The notes: a model not told the origin generated them from the letters alone. A stretch of DNA of 64,000 nt from Hyphomicrobiaceae bacterium (GCA_023384095.1 JAHDXT010000004.1:124001-188000), one strand, 5' to 3'. Positions 25,940 to 35,444 are shown, counted from the stretch's first letter. Translations and numbers: made by a program.

Positions 25940-27925
25940 TCACCGCCACCCGGGTGTGCCGCAACTCCGAGATTCTTGCATAGCTCGACCGATCTCCTGC
26001 GGCCGGATGACATCCTTTACGGCGTCGATCGCTGCCGACCGCGAACTCACGGACCGCACCGAGTCGAACAGCAGCCGCAGGCCGTTCATAACGACCAGCA
26101 CGGTGCCGCCCTCGTGCCCGATCACTGCCAGCGTCAACGGCAGCTCGAAGAACAGGGCGCCGGACACGAGCACGAGCATGGCTCCCATCGCAAAGACGAG
26201 GTTCTGCCGGATGATGCGGGCCGCCCGCCGCGCCAGACCATGGGCGGCAGGCAGGCGGGCCATGTCTTCCGAGAGCAACGCCACGTCGGCGGCTTCCAGA
26301 GCGACATCACTGCCCGCAGCGCCCATCGCGATACCGACCTCGGCTCGGGCCAAGGCGGCTGCGTCATTCACGCCGTCGCCAACGAAGGCAACCTTGCCTG
26401 CCTTCGCCATTTCCCCGACCAGATGCACCTTGTCCTCAGGCAAGAGATCAGAATGGATTTCGTCAGGCGACAGGCCGAGCTCTGCGCCTATCCGGAGGGC
26501 AACCGGCCGCCGGTCTCCGGTCATCATGGCGATGCGGTCTATTCCGGCCTCTCTCAATTGATCGAGGGCGGGGCGTGAGCTTGCCCGAACGCTATCCGCG
26601 ACGGCAACTGCCCCCAGAATACGAGCACCGCGCCCGACCCAGATGACCGTCTCGGCCTCGTCGAGCAAAGCCGCGAACGCCGGTTTCTCCACATCGACGC
26701 CCATCCGGGCGGCCATGCGCCGGTTGCCGGCCCATAGCATGCCCATGGCATCGCGTCCTGTGATCCCTTCGCTCGGTCTCGTGACCACGTCGGACACGGA
26801 CGCCGGGGCAAGCCCTCGCTTATTCGCAGTCCGATGGACTGCTGCAGCAATGGGATGCTCCGAATGGGCCTCCAGGCCGGAGACAAGGCTCAGAAAGTCA
26901 TCCTCGGGCATGCCCAAACTGATGATGCCGGTGACTTCTGCCCGCCCTGTGGTCAGGGTGCCCGTTTTGTCGAAGGCGAACTGCGAAACAGCCGCAAATG
27001 TCTCGAGCGCAGCGCCGCCCTTGAACAGAACGCCGCCTCGCGCTGCCGCCGACAATGCCGAGAGGATCGCTGCCGGCACGCTGATCACGAGAGCACACGG
27101 GCTCGCGGCGACCAGGACGACCGCGGCGCGGTAAGCCGCATCACTCCATTCCCGGCCAAGCCACAGGAAAATGGCAAGCGCGATCACGGCCCCGGCGAGG
27201 ACGCCGATGGTATAGCGCTGACCAAACCACGCGCTGAACCGTTCCGAAGGCGCCCGAGCGGCCTGAGCTTCCGTCACCAGCTGGATCATACGGGCGACGG
27301 TGCTGTCGCTCATGGTGGCGGACACCCTCATCTCGAGCACGGAGCTCTGGTTGACGGTCGCTTCGAACACCTTGGCGCCCGGAGCCTTGCTCACGGGCAT
27401 CGACTCGCCGGTCACCGTCGACTCGTCAATCTCTCCTTCTCCGCTCAGCACGATGCCGTCGACCGGGATCTTCGCCCCCGGACGCACCACCACGACATCG
27501 TCGACCTCGAGCTGCGCGATTTGCACTTCCTCGACGTCGGCGCCGGTCTTGCGGAGTGCCGTTTCCGGGCGCAGACCCATGAGCGCCTCGACCTCGCGCC
27601 GGGCCCTGCCCAGGGCCAACGTTTCCAATGTGGTGGACAGACTGAACAGGAACAGCAGAATCGCACCCTCGGCCGGTGCACCTACGCCGGCTGCGGCCAG
27701 GGCGGCAATGATCATCAGAAGATCGATGTCCAGCGACCGCTCGTGCCACAGGCTCTTGAGGGCGCGCCGTGCGGTCGGCACGCCGCCCGCCAGATAGACC
27801 AGTCCGAAGCCGAGCGGGCTGAGAGCCGCCCACCCGACATAAGGCGCGGCAAAGCCGACGACGATGCCGATGAACGTGAGCGCGCTCAGCACAACGCTGA
27901 ACCGCTCGGCTGCTCGATCATCCAT
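25940..27925 (-). CDS. P1B-type metal ATPase with an SPC motif (CoaT/CtpD-like class)
   Basis: 661 residues from the ATG at 27925, which has TGAGGT before it. The open frame extends 29 codons upstream. The transmembrane metal motif is ASPCALVIS, the mark of the P1B-4 class, which exports Co, Zn, Cd or Fe. TGESMP, DKTGTLTTG and GDGVNDAAALARAEVGIAMG are intact. There is no N-terminal HMA or His-rich domain, as usual in this class. A decayed stretch of a related gene lies at 42047-42200. It is convergent with LysR and stands alone. Confidence 0.9.
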   Translation of the reverse strand: MDDRAAERFSVVLSALTFIGIVVGFAAPYVGWAALSPLGFGLVYLAGGVPTARRALKSLWHERSLDIDLLMIIAALAAAGVGAPAEGAILLFLFSLSTTLETLALGRARREVEALMGLRPETALRKTGADVEEVQIAQLEVDDVVVVRPGAKIPVDGIVLSGEGEIDESTVTGESMPVSKAPGAKVFEATVNQSSVLEMRVSATMSDSTVARMIQLVTEAQAARAPSERFSAWFGQRYTIGVLAGAVIALAIFLWLGREWSDAAYRAAVVLVAASPCALVISVPAAILSALSAAARGGVLFKGGAALETFAAVSQFAFDKTGTLTTGRAEVTGIISLGMPEDDFLSLVSGLEAHSEHPIAAAVHRTANKRGLAPASVSDVVTRPSEGITGRDAMGMLWAGNRRMAARMGVDVEKPAFAALLDEAETVIWVGRGARILGAVAVADSVRASSRPALDQLREAGIDRIAMMTGDRRPVALRIGAELGLSPDEIHSDLLPEDKVHLVGEMAKAGKVAFVGDGVNDAAALARAEVGIAMGAAGSDVALEAADVALLSEDMARLPAAHGLARRAARIIRQNLVFAMGAMLVLVSGALFFELPLTLAVIGHEGGTVLVVMNGLRLLFDSVRSVSSRSAAIDAVKDVIRPQEIGRAMQESRSCGTPGWR

Positions 27926-28291
27926 GTATACCTCAACACCCTTCAGGCACTGTAGGTGGTTCGCACCCGGTAGCAAGGAGCGTAGCCGCGCACCCAGTTC
28001 CCGGCGCATCACCTGGCCGGAGCGAAAGTTGGGATCTGCGTCGTATGCAAAAGAACCCTTTTTGAAGGTTAGCGACGGGAATGACCCTCATTCAACTTTG
28101 TCGTGATAAGGCGGCGGCGGTCGAAGCCGGAGCAGAAGTTGGCGTCTACACACGATACAAGGCCGGCGGAAAACAGCTATCCGAGTAGGCAGTTAACCGG
28201 CGCGTCGCAGCCACCGACGTGCAGATTTCCCGCATCCGGGTCCTCGCCCGCGAGCTTCGCTCAAGAAACGTGAGTATCAAGTCTCGTCACC
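27926..28291. other. Gap between the ATPase and the histidine kinase
   Basis: About 365 bases between the start of the SPC-type ATPase and the stop of the sensor kinase, both on the minus strand. It must hold the ATPase promoter. I see no clear palindrome or metal-regulator box, and the small plus-strand open frame has no ribosome site. Confidence 0.35.
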
Positions 28292-29674
28292 TTAGCAAAT
28301 CGGGCTCTTGTCGGAGTGCCCTGGCAACCTGTCATATGTGCTGAACGTGAATCTGGCTTCGAAACCGTCCTGACGGCCTTCCCGCGGCGAAATCAGTTCG
28401 ATCTTGCCACCAGTGCCGGAAGCGATTGCCTTCGCGATGGCCAGCCCCAGCCCGGCGCCATCTACTTGAGCCCGGCCACGCTCGAACGGCTCGGACAGGC
28501 GGGCGAGCACATCCGGGAGAACCACTGGTCCAGCGTTGGAGACGCTTAGCTCGCCGCTTGGCGACAGCGCGACGCGCACCGGCTCGCTGCGGGAGCCGTG
28601 CTTCAAGGCATTCTCGATCAGGTTCCTTGCCAGGATTGCGAAGGCATCGGGATCGATGCAGGAGAGTACCGGGCTGCCGGGTAGGATCAGTTCGAAGCCC
28701 TCTGCGCAATCGACGCTCCCCGTCATTTCGTCAACGACCATCCGTAGGATGGCGGCGACGTCGGTCGGCTCCGCTGCTTGCAGGCGCCCGCCTTCGGCCC
28801 TCGCCAGTTGCATCAACTTTTCCGATAGCCTGGAGAGTCGCCGCAGTGCCGTCTCGATCTGCTGCGCCCGCTCGCGCGTGGTGTCGTCCGCCGCCTCTGC
28901 GATGAGCCTTTGGGTCTGCGCGAGAGCGGCTGCGACTGGGGTACGCAGCTCGTGCGCCGAATTCGCTGTGAAACTGCGCTCCGCCTCCAGCGTGCGCCTG
29001 AGCCGCGCGAGCAGGCGATTGACCGCTCTTGCGATCGGCCGGATCTCGGCGGGTAGGTCATCGGCCGCAACAGGGCTCAGATCGCCGCCGCCACGCGCTT
29101 CGATTCCTGAACGGAGGGTCCGGATCGGCGCCATCGACACCCGCACAATACCCCAGACGCCGATCAGGCTGAGGGGGACGATCAGGCCGAGCGGCAGGGC
29201 GAGCCCGAGCAGCGCCTCCCTGGCCGCCGTGCGGCGGTGGGCGAGCGGCTCGGCGACGGCGATGGAGATCGTGCCTCGCAGGGCGGCGTCGAAATAGAGG
29301 CGGTGGGTCGGCGTGTCGGCAAAACCCATGTGAGTGAATGGAGGAAAGACGGCCAGATCGGCGTTGTGCGAGCGCAGCAGGACCTTGCCCTCGGCATTCC
29401 GCACCACGTAGGTGAAATATTCGTCGTGCTGGCGCAGTGTCGCTACGCGTCGGGTTGTTTCGTCGTCGTCCTCGTCGCCATCACGGCCGATGATATCGAG
29501 GACGGCCAGCGGCAGGATGCGCTGCGCCGTTTCCTCCAGCGCGCTGTCGAAGACCTCGTTCATCTCATGGCGCAGATTATGCGCTGTCACCGCGGCAGCG
29601 ATAGCCCACAGCAGCGCCACGCCGAGCCCCAGTCCGAGCGAAAGCCGCCATTGCAGGCTCTTGGGCCACATCAT
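28292..29674 (-). CDS. Sensor histidine kinase of the PepSY/b561 cluster
   Basis: 460 residues from the ATG at 29674; the ATGATG start overlaps the TGA of the response-regulator gene. Helix one at residues about 9-30, a periplasmic sensor loop of about 110 residues, helix two, HAMP, then the kinase core: H-box NSAHELRTPVAAALAQ, N-box NLIENALKHG and G-box GAGLGLAIAKAI. It phosphorylates the OmpR-type regulator encoded upstream. The divergent genes (PepSY protein, cytochrome b561) are the likely targets. The signal is unknown; metal or redox stress is plausible from context. Confidence 0.9.
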   Translation of the reverse strand: MMWPKSLQWRLSLGLGLGVALLWAIAAAVTAHNLRHEMNEVFDSALEETAQRILPLAVLDIIGRDGDEDDDETTRRVATLRQHDEYFTYVVRNAEGKVLLRSHNADLAVFPPFTHMGFADTPTHRLYFDAALRGTISIAVAEPLAHRRTAAREALLGLALPLGLIVPLSLIGVWGIVRVSMAPIRTLRSGIEARGGGDLSPVAADDLPAEIRPIARAVNRLLARLRRTLEAERSFTANSAHELRTPVAAALAQTQRLIAEAADDTTRERAQQIETALRRLSRLSEKLMQLARAEGGRLQAAEPTDVAAILRMVVDEMTGSVDCAEGFELILPGSPVLSCIDPDAFAILARNLIENALKHGSRSEPVRVALSPSGELSVSNAGPVVLPDVLARLSEPFERGRAQVDGAGLGLAIAKAIASGTGGKIELISPREGRQDGFEARFTFSTYDRLPGHSDKSPIC

Positions 29675-30333
29675 CTGGCACTTCCGAGCCGGTAGCCGAT
29701 GCCGCGCACCGTATCGACTATCGAATGCCCCAGCTTCTTGCGAAGGCGGCTGACGTGAACCTCGATCGTGTTGCTTTCCACCTCGGCGCCGAAAGCATAA
29801 AGCCGCTCTTCCAGCTGCGTCTTGGACAACACCTGGCCGGGGCGTTGAACGAAAGCCTCGAACAGCGCCCACTCCCGGGCGGTCAGATCGACCAGGCGGC
29901 CAGCGCGTACTACCGTTCTCGCGGCCAGGTCGACCTGCAGATCGCCGAACTCGATCAGTGGATTTGGATTGCCGCTGTAGCGCCGCGCCACGGCGTTCAG
30001 CCGCGCCGATAGCTCGGAGAGATCGAACGGCTTGATCATGTAGTCGTCCGCGCCCGCGTTGAGCCCCTGGATGCGGTCGGAAATCTGATCCAGCGCCGTC
30101 AGGATCACGACTGGCGTAGCGCAGCCCTTCATCCGCAGCTTGCGCAGGAAGCCGAGGCCGTGTCCGTCGGGAAGCATCATGTCCAGGAGGATAAGGTCGT
30201 AAGCCGCGCTGTCGAGATGGTCGCCTGCCGCGTCGAGACGGGTCACCCAGTCGACCGAATGGCTATCGGCGACGATGTGGTCACGCACTGCGGCGCCCAG
30301 GATCGTGTCGTCTTCGACCAGAAGGATTCTCAT
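29671..30333 (-). CDS. OmpR-family response regulator of the PepSY/b561 cluster
   Basis: 220 residues. The receiver domain is at 1-115 with the acidic pocket EDD at 7-9, the phospho-acceptor Asp in LILLDMMLPDG near residue 51 and the conserved Lys in MIKPFDL. The C-terminal winged helix is at 125-218 (LTAREWALFEAFVQRPGQVLSK, VEVHVSRLRKKLG). It forms an operon with the kinase (4-base overlap) and is transcribed divergently from the PepSY gene at 30475. Confidence 0.92.
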   Translation of the reverse strand: MRILLVEDDTILGAAVRDHIVADSHSVDWVTRLDAAGDHLDSAAYDLILLDMMLPDGHGLGFLRKLRMKGCATPVVILTALDQISDRIQGLNAGADDYMIKPFDLSELSARLNAVARRYSGNPNPLIEFGDLQVDLAARTVVRAGRLVDLTAREWALFEAFVQRPGQVLSKTQLEERLYAFGAEVESNTIEVHVSRLRKKLGHSIVDTVRGIGYRLGSAR

Positions 30334-30375
30334 GCGCTCGGTCCTTCCCGCTCCCCCGTCGGATGGCAGCCAAAC

Positions 30376-30393
30376 CTGTCAGGAAGCTGACGC
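30376..30393. promoter_or_regulatory. Candidate response-regulator direct repeat
   Basis: CTGTCAG-GAAG-CTGACGC is an imperfect direct repeat with an 11-base period between the divergent regulator (30333) and PepSY (30475) starts. OmpR-family proteins bind tandem repeats of this spacing. The match is imperfect, so this is tentative. Confidence 0.35.
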
Positions 30394-30474
30394 GGAGATC
30401 GAGCCCGCTTCAGGTGTTCGTCAGGGAAGATTGCCATCGTCCGTTCCAATGAACCTTGAGCGAGGACAACTGAA

Positions 30475-30870
30475 ATGATGAAGCACGCAATGGCAGCATT
30501 CCTGGTGATCGCGCTCGCCGGCTCCGGCGCCGCGATGGCGGACGACGACGACTGTCAGGTCCCCATGGACCAGTGGCAGCCGCGCGAGGCAGTGCAGAAG
30601 ATGGCCGAAGCCCGTGGCTGGAAGGTGAGCCGGATCAAGATCGATGACGGCTGCTACGAGATCAAGGGGACCGATGAGACCGGCCAAAGATTCAAGGCCA
30701 AGATCGACCCCGCGACCCTTGCGACCGTCAAGCTGAAGCGCAAGGGGCAGGACCATGAGTCTCGCGAGATGCGCGACCAGCGCCAGCCGGTACAGGCCGG
30801 CGGGAGCGGCGAGCTCCCCTCCAACGAACTATTCAAAACGGGCAAGCCACCGAAAATTGAAGTCAAGTGA
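30475..30870 (+). CDS. Small exported PepSY-domain protein
   Basis: 131 residues (a second ATG follows directly). It has a signal peptide (MAAFLVIALAGSGAAMA), then DDDDC, and a PepSY-like domain VPMDQWQPREAVQKMAEARGWKVSRIKIDDGCYEIKG, ending in a charged tail. Proteins of this type are periplasmic and often encoded beside cytochrome b561 and an OmpR-type two-component system, as here. The role is unknown; involvement in envelope redox or metal stress is inferred. Two cysteines could form a disulfide or bind metal. Confidence 0.75.
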   Translation: MMKHAMAAFLVIALAGSGAAMADDDDCQVPMDQWQPREAVQKMAEARGWKVSRIKIDDGCYEIKGTDETGQRFKAKIDPATLATVKLKRKGQDHESREMRDQRQPVQAGGSGELPSNELFKTGKPPKIEVK

Positions 30871-30924
30871 AGTGAGCAAGGCTCCTTGCCGCAAAGCTGA
30901 ACGTCAAAGCTTCGGAAAAAGACC

Positions 30925-31440
30925 ATGCCCACCAATTCCGCCCGCTATTCGAAAATCATGATCGTCATTCATTGGTTGACCGCCCTCGCTGTGGTCGGCG
31001 CATGGCTGACCTCGGAAGGCGGCCGGCACATGGTAGAGAACCCGCCTCTGCTGCACTTTTCGTTGGGGCTCGCGGTGCTCGTGCTCATTGTGCCGCGTCT
31101 CATTCTGTTGCTCACGGGAGGAGCGCCCGATGTGGGAAGGAAGCGTGATCGGCTCGCCATCGCGACCAAGGCCGGTCATGTGGCGCTTTACCTGTTCCTG
31201 ATCGCCCTGCCGCTGACCGGCTGGTACGCCGCATCACGCATGGGCGTGCCGGTGTCGTTCTTCGGCCTGGAGCTTCCGGCGATTGCCGCGCCGGTCAAGG
31301 GCCGTCCCGGCCTGATCGCCGAGCTGCATGAAAATGCCGGCACCTTCATCCTTTACGTCGCCGGCCTGCACGCCCTGATGGCGCTCTGGCATCAGTTCGT
31401 TTTGCGCGACGGCACTCTGCAGCGCATGAGCCTGCGCTGA
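30925..31440 (+). CDS. Cytochrome b561 family protein
   Basis: 171 residues with four membrane helices. Candidate haem-ligand histidines lie in VIHWLTALAVVGAW and LHFSLGLAVLVL, and in KAGHVALYLFLIALPLTGWY and LHALMALWHQFV. The family moves electrons between quinol or superoxide and membrane haems. It follows the PepSY gene by 54 bases and is followed by a clear terminator, so these two genes form one transcript. Confidence 0.9.
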   Translation: MPTNSARYSKIMIVIHWLTALAVVGAWLTSEGGRHMVENPPLLHFSLGLAVLVLIVPRLILLLTGGAPDVGRKRDRLAIATKAGHVALYLFLIALPLTGWYAASRMGVPVSFFGLELPAIAAPVKGRPGLIAELHENAGTFILYVAGLHALMALWHQFVLRDGTLQRMSLR

Positions 31441-31811
31441 CAGAATTGGAACGCCACTGTTCTCGCTCGGCCTTCCCGCCTGTGCACTCAGGCAGGGGTG
31501 CCGAGCGGCCATTTCCCCTTACGGTGGCTTTCGCAAGGGCGTTTTTTGGCTCTGCATCTGATCGCGGCTGACCTGGCGGGAAATCATCTGATCCCGCCAT
31601 TTTTATCGCACGATCCCTAATCACCGGACCAGTAACCCGCACCATCATTTCCTGACGCCAAGCTTAAGCAAAAACCGCGGCACCGTCAGGAAGCACTCAG
31701 CTGCTTTCTCCAGATTGATTGCACCGGAACGGCGGAGGTGAAACTCCAAAGGTCTGGTCCGTACGAAGACAAATCCATGTTTCAGCCCTGACATAAAGAG
31801 GCAAAGTCGAC
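31441..31811. other. Intergenic region with terminator and next promoter
   Basis: About 370 bases between cytochrome b561 and the DUF2271 gene. Apart from the terminator at 31574-31604, no open frame with a ribosome site is seen. The second half should hold the promoter of the DUF2271-reductase-ApbE operon. Confidence 0.4.
31574..31604 (+). terminator. Rho-independent terminator after cytochrome b561
   Basis: TGGCGGGA and TCCCGCCA form a perfect 8-bp stem with a 10-base loop, followed by TTTTT on the plus strand. It closes the PepSY-cytochrome b561 transcript. Confidence 0.85.
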
Positions 31812-32282
31812 ATGAAATCCTTTCTCGCCGCGCTGGCGCTGACCACGGCGCTCACGTCCCCCGGCCTTGTCTTGGCCCGGCCCGTCACGCTGACCACAAC
31901 GATGAACAGCTACGGCGGCGATGGCGCCTACCTCGCGTTCTATGTCACCGATGCGAAGGATGCCTATGTCGGCAGCCTGTGGATGGCCGGCGACAAGTCG
32001 AAGTATTACGAGCACCTGTCGGGCTGGTATCGCGCCCCGGGCGGCAAGCCTGCCGAGATCAACGGCATCACGGGCGCCAGCGTCGGTGCGGGCCGCACGC
32101 TCGAAATCACACTCGATCTGGCCGACGCGCTGTTCGACGCGGGCTACACACTGCACATCGATGCCGCTGTCGAGGACATGCGCGACAGCCCCAACGATGT
32201 TGCCGTGCCGCTGACGACCGATGGTGCCGGCAACCCGGTGCGCGGGCGGCGCTACATCGCCAGCTTCGCTTACGGCATGTGA
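31812..32282 (+). CDS. DUF2271 exported protein, possible covalent FMN carrier
   Basis: 156 residues with a signal peptide (FLAALALTTALTSPGLVLA) and a ribosome site AGAGG. The mature protein is a small beta-rich domain (VTLTTTMNSYGGDGAYLAFYVTDAKDAYVGSLWM). Residues 87-90 read TGAS in the context INGITGASVGAG, which fits the S/T-G-A-S/T flavinylation motif modified by ApbE. An ApbE gene lies in the same operon at 34482. DUF2271 genes are known to cluster with PepSY reductases and ApbE. Covalent FMN on the Ser or Thr is inference. Confidence 0.75.
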   Translation: MKSFLAALALTTALTSPGLVLARPVTLTTTMNSYGGDGAYLAFYVTDAKDAYVGSLWMAGDKSKYYEHLSGWYRAPGGKPAEINGITGASVGAGRTLEITLDLADALFDAGYTLHIDAAVEDMRDSPNDVAVPLTTDGAGNPVRGRRYIASFAYGM

Positions 32283-32293
32283 CCGGGGGAGCC

Positions 32294-34501
32294 ATGATCC
32301 GTGTACTCCACCGCTGGCCGGGGCTTCTGGCCGCGCTCTTGCTGATAGTGCTGAGCCTCAGCGGTGCGGCTCTATCAATATTTCCCTCCGTAGAGCGCCT
32401 GTCAGCACCGCAGGCCGAGACCACGCTTTCGGTAGCGGACCTCGCAGAACGCATTCAGGCCGTCTACCCGGAGGTGGAGCAGATCCGAAGGGCAGCCTCG
32501 GGCAAGATCACCGCCTACTGGTTCCAGGATGGCGCGCCCCAGGCGGCGGTGATCGATCCAGCGAGTGGTCGCGCGGTCGCATCCGCCGATCCGAACCAGC
32601 TCGAGCGGTGGCTGACCAACCTGCACCGCTCGCTCTTCCTCGACGACGGTGGCCGTCTGATCATGGTGGGTGGCGCCGCTGCCATGCTGGTGCTGGCCTT
32701 GTCCGGCATTGTGCTCATCGCCCGCCGCGTTGGCGGCTGGCGGCGCTGGTTCGCGCCGATGCGCGGACCGCTCAGCGGGCGGCTCCATGTCGAGACCGCG
32801 CGGGTTGCCGTTGCCGGTCTCCTGCTGTCCTCGGCCACGGCACTGTGGATGACCGCCTCGACTTTTGATCTTCTTCCAGACGGCAGCGCACGGCTTGCCA
32901 TTCCGGCCGAGGTGAGCGGTCAAACAGGTGCAGCTGTTTCGACAATGGATGTTCTGAAAAGGACGCCAGTTGCTGAACTGCGCGGGCTGACATTCCCCGC
33001 CCCCGGCGACGCTTTGGATGTCTTTACCCTCAAGGCCGATCGCGGCACCGGATATCTCGATCAGGGCACCGGCGCGCTATTAGCCTGGAGCGATCTGACG
33101 GGATGGCAATACGCAACTAAAACCATTTACATGCTGCACACCGGCCAGGGTGCAGCCGTGCTGGGACTCGTCCTGGGGCTGATGGCGCTCGGCGTGCCGG
33201 TGATGGCGGGTACGGGCTTGGTCCTCTGGTTTGCAGCCCGGCGCGGGCGCCCGCGCATTCGCGGCAACGCCCCTGCCGGACGCGCCGATACCATCGTGCT
33301 CGTCGGCAGCGAAGGCGGCAGCACCTGGGGCTTCGCCGCAACGCTGCATGCTGCGCTGTCGGATGCGGGGCAGGCCGTTCACGCTGCCTCGATGTCATCC
33401 TTCGATCCGGCACGCTACGGCCGAGCGCGGCGCATCCTGATCCTGGCCGCCACCTATGGCGACGGCGACGCACCCGCCTCGGCCAAAGGCTTCCTCGATC
33501 GGCTGAAGTCCCTGCCCGCAGCCCCGAACGCACAGCTGGCGGTTCTCGGCTTCGGTGACCGCAGCTTCCCGGCCTACTGCGCCTTCGCAAAGGCGGTCGC
33601 CGAGACGGCGAAGGCCAGAGGCTGGGAAACACTGATCCCGTTCGAGACAGTTGACCGCCAATCGACACAGGACTTTGCCCGTTGGAGCCGATTGCTGGGC
33701 GCGGCAATAGGCATCGAGCTCGAGCTTGTCCATCAGCCGGTCCTGCCCGCGGCATGTCGGCTGGAGCTTGTTTCGCGACGGGATTACGGGGCCGACGTGC
33801 AGGCTCCGACAGCCATCTTGCGTTTCGAGCTGCCCAAGGCGCCGCTCTGGCAGCGGCTGACGGGGCGCGGCTTCGGCCGCTTCTCTGCCGGGGATCTCAT
33901 CGGCATCCTGCCAGAGGGCTCGGCCGTGCCCCGCTTCTATTCACTGGCCTCGGGAAACCGCGACGGCTTCATCGAGATCGTTGTGAGGAAACATCCGGGC
34001 GGCCTGTGCTCCAGCCGGCTCATCGACCTCGAGCCGGGCGATACCGTCTGCGCTTTCCTCCGGCGCAACCCAAGCTTCCATCCCGGCCGCAGCCGCGCAC
34101 CCCTGATCCTGATCGGAGCCGGGACGGGGATCGGGCCGCTCGCGGGGTTCGTGCGCGCCAATTCACGGCGCCGCCCAATCTACCTGTTCTTCGGCATGCG
34201 CCACCCCGACAGCGACTTCCTTTATGGCCAGGAGCTGGCGTGTTGGCAGCGGGAGGGTCGACTTCGGCAGCTCTCGACGGCTTGCTCCCGCGGGCGGAAG
34301 CCTCGCTATGTGCAGGACGCATTGCGCGGGGAAGCCGCCGAGATCAAACGCCTGATCGGCAAGGGCGCGCGGGTCATGGTCTGCGGCGGGCGCGACATGG
34401 CGGCCGGGGTTTCTGCGGCACTCGCCGACATTCTCGCGCCCGCAGGATTGACACCGGCCCTGCTGAAAGCGGAGGGGCGCTATGTCGAAGACGTCTACTG
34501 A
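32294..34501 (+). CDS. PepSY membrane - flavodoxin - FAD/NAD(P) reductase fusion
   Basis: 735 residues from the ATG at 32294 with GGGGGAG before it. The N-terminal part is a PepSY-TM protein with helices at about 9-30, 118-142, 168-190 and 290-320. Next is a flavodoxin domain (VLVGSEGGSTWGFAATL, AATYGDGDAPASA) and a ferredoxin-NADP reductase-like module with RFYSLAS (FAD), GAGTGIGPLAGF (NAD(P)H) and VCGGRDMAAGV. The layout resembles sulfite-reductase flavoprotein or PiuB-like reductases. It likely moves electrons from cytosolic NAD(P)H across the membrane to a periplasmic acceptor such as the DUF2271 protein. The stop overlaps the ApbE start by 20 bases. Confidence 0.85.
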   Translation: MIRVLHRWPGLLAALLLIVLSLSGAALSIFPSVERLSAPQAETTLSVADLAERIQAVYPEVEQIRRAASGKITAYWFQDGAPQAAVIDPASGRAVASADPNQLERWLTNLHRSLFLDDGGRLIMVGGAAAMLVLALSGIVLIARRVGGWRRWFAPMRGPLSGRLHVETARVAVAGLLLSSATALWMTASTFDLLPDGSARLAIPAEVSGQTGAAVSTMDVLKRTPVAELRGLTFPAPGDALDVFTLKADRGTGYLDQGTGALLAWSDLTGWQYATKTIYMLHTGQGAAVLGLVLGLMALGVPVMAGTGLVLWFAARRGRPRIRGNAPAGRADTIVLVGSEGGSTWGFAATLHAALSDAGQAVHAASMSSFDPARYGRARRILILAATYGDGDAPASAKGFLDRLKSLPAAPNAQLAVLGFGDRSFPAYCAFAKAVAETAKARGWETLIPFETVDRQSTQDFARWSRLLGAAIGIELELVHQPVLPAACRLELVSRRDYGADVQAPTAILRFELPKAPLWQRLTGRGFGRFSAGDLIGILPEGSAVPRFYSLASGNRDGFIEIVVRKHPGGLCSSRLIDLEPGDTVCAFLRRNPSFHPGRSRAPLILIGAGTGIGPLAGFVRANSRRRPIYLFFGMRHPDSDFLYGQELACWQREGRLRQLSTACSRGRKPRYVQDALRGEAAEIKRLIGKGARVMVCGGRDMAAGVSAALADILAPAGLTPALLKAEGRYVEDVY

Positions 34502-35444
34502 TCTGACGCGCTGGGCGCTGAACGGACCCACCATGGGCACGCGCTGGTCGGCATTGTTTTACACACCGGAGGGGTTCGATGCGAAACCTGTCCAGGATGC
34601 GCTTCAAGCTGCGGTGGATGAAGTGGACACCCAGATGTCCACTTGGAATCCCGACAGCGACTTGATGCGCCTGAATGCTGCCCGGCCGAAGCACTGGGTG
34701 GCGATCCCCGGTCAGTTGAGGGACGTGCTGAGGATTGCGCTGAGGATCGGCCGAGCCTCGGGCGGCGCCTTCGACATCGGCCTGGGTGATGTGGTAAGGG
34801 CGTGGGGCTTTGGGCCCGAAGCCGCCGACCAGCACCTCATTCGGAAAGCACTCGATGCCCCACGCCGGCCCGCTCACGAGGTGCTGGAACTCGACCCTGA
34901 TGGTGAAAGGGCGCGCAAGACTGCCCCCATCGTCCTTGACCTCAACGGCATCGCCAAGGGTTACGGCGTGGACCGGCTGGCCGAAACCCTGCGCGGCTTC
35001 GGGATCTCGTCCGGGCTGGTTGGCATCGACGGCGAAATGCGGGCGCTTGGCCTGCGCGCCGACGGCGAGCCCTGGAGCATCGCGGTCGAGGCCCCCGACC
35101 CCGACCGCCGCGCGCCGCATTCGATCCTGGCATTGCAGGATGCCGCGGTCGCGACATCCGGCGACTACCGGCACTGGATCCTCGTCGGGGGGCGCCGCCT
35201 GTCCCACACGATGGACCCGCGCCGCGGCGCGCCCCTGATGACGCCGCCCGCCTCGGTCACCGTCGTCGCACGAACCTGCGCCGAGGCCGATGCCTGGGCA
35301 ACGGCATCGATGGTCCTTGGGCCGAAGGTCGGCCAGGAGCTCGCGCAGCGCCTCCGTCTCGACGTGCTGTTTTTCACGGGCGATGTGGAAGGTGTCAGGG
35401 CCTTAGCAAGCGGGCCCTTGTTTTCGGGAGAGCTTTCGCGATAG
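34482..35444 (+). CDS. apbE: FAD:protein FMN transferase ApbE
   Basis: 320 residues. Family blocks: PTMGTRWSA near residue 16, VDTQMSTWNPDSDLMRLNA, the FAD-site region GGAFDIGLGDVVRAWGFG, DLNGIAKGYGVDRLAETL, and SGDYRHWILVGGRRLSHTMDPRRGAP near the C-terminus with the catalytic Mg-site residues. No signal peptide is visible, although many ApbE proteins are exported lipoproteins. It attaches FMN through a phosphoester to Ser/Thr of target proteins. The same-operon DUF2271 protein with a TGAS motif is the likely target. Confidence 0.9.
   Translation: MSKTSTDLTRWALNGPTMGTRWSALFYTPEGFDAKPVQDALQAAVDEVDTQMSTWNPDSDLMRLNAARPKHWVAIPGQLRDVLRIALRIGRASGGAFDIGLGDVVRAWGFGPEAADQHLIRKALDAPRRPAHEVLELDPDGERARKTAPIVLDLNGIAKGYGVDRLAETLRGFGISSGLVGIDGEMRALGLRADGEPWSIAVEAPDPDRRAPHSILALQDAAVATSGDYRHWILVGGRRLSHTMDPRRGAPLMTPPASVTVVARTCAEADAWATASMVLGPKVGQELAQRLRLDVLFFTGDVEGVRALASGPLFSGELSR

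Noticed and set aside
31979-32293. Upstream extension of the PepSY-reductase fusion
   Set aside because: It overlaps the DUF2271 gene. A ribosome site and the first membrane helix fit the ATG at 32294.
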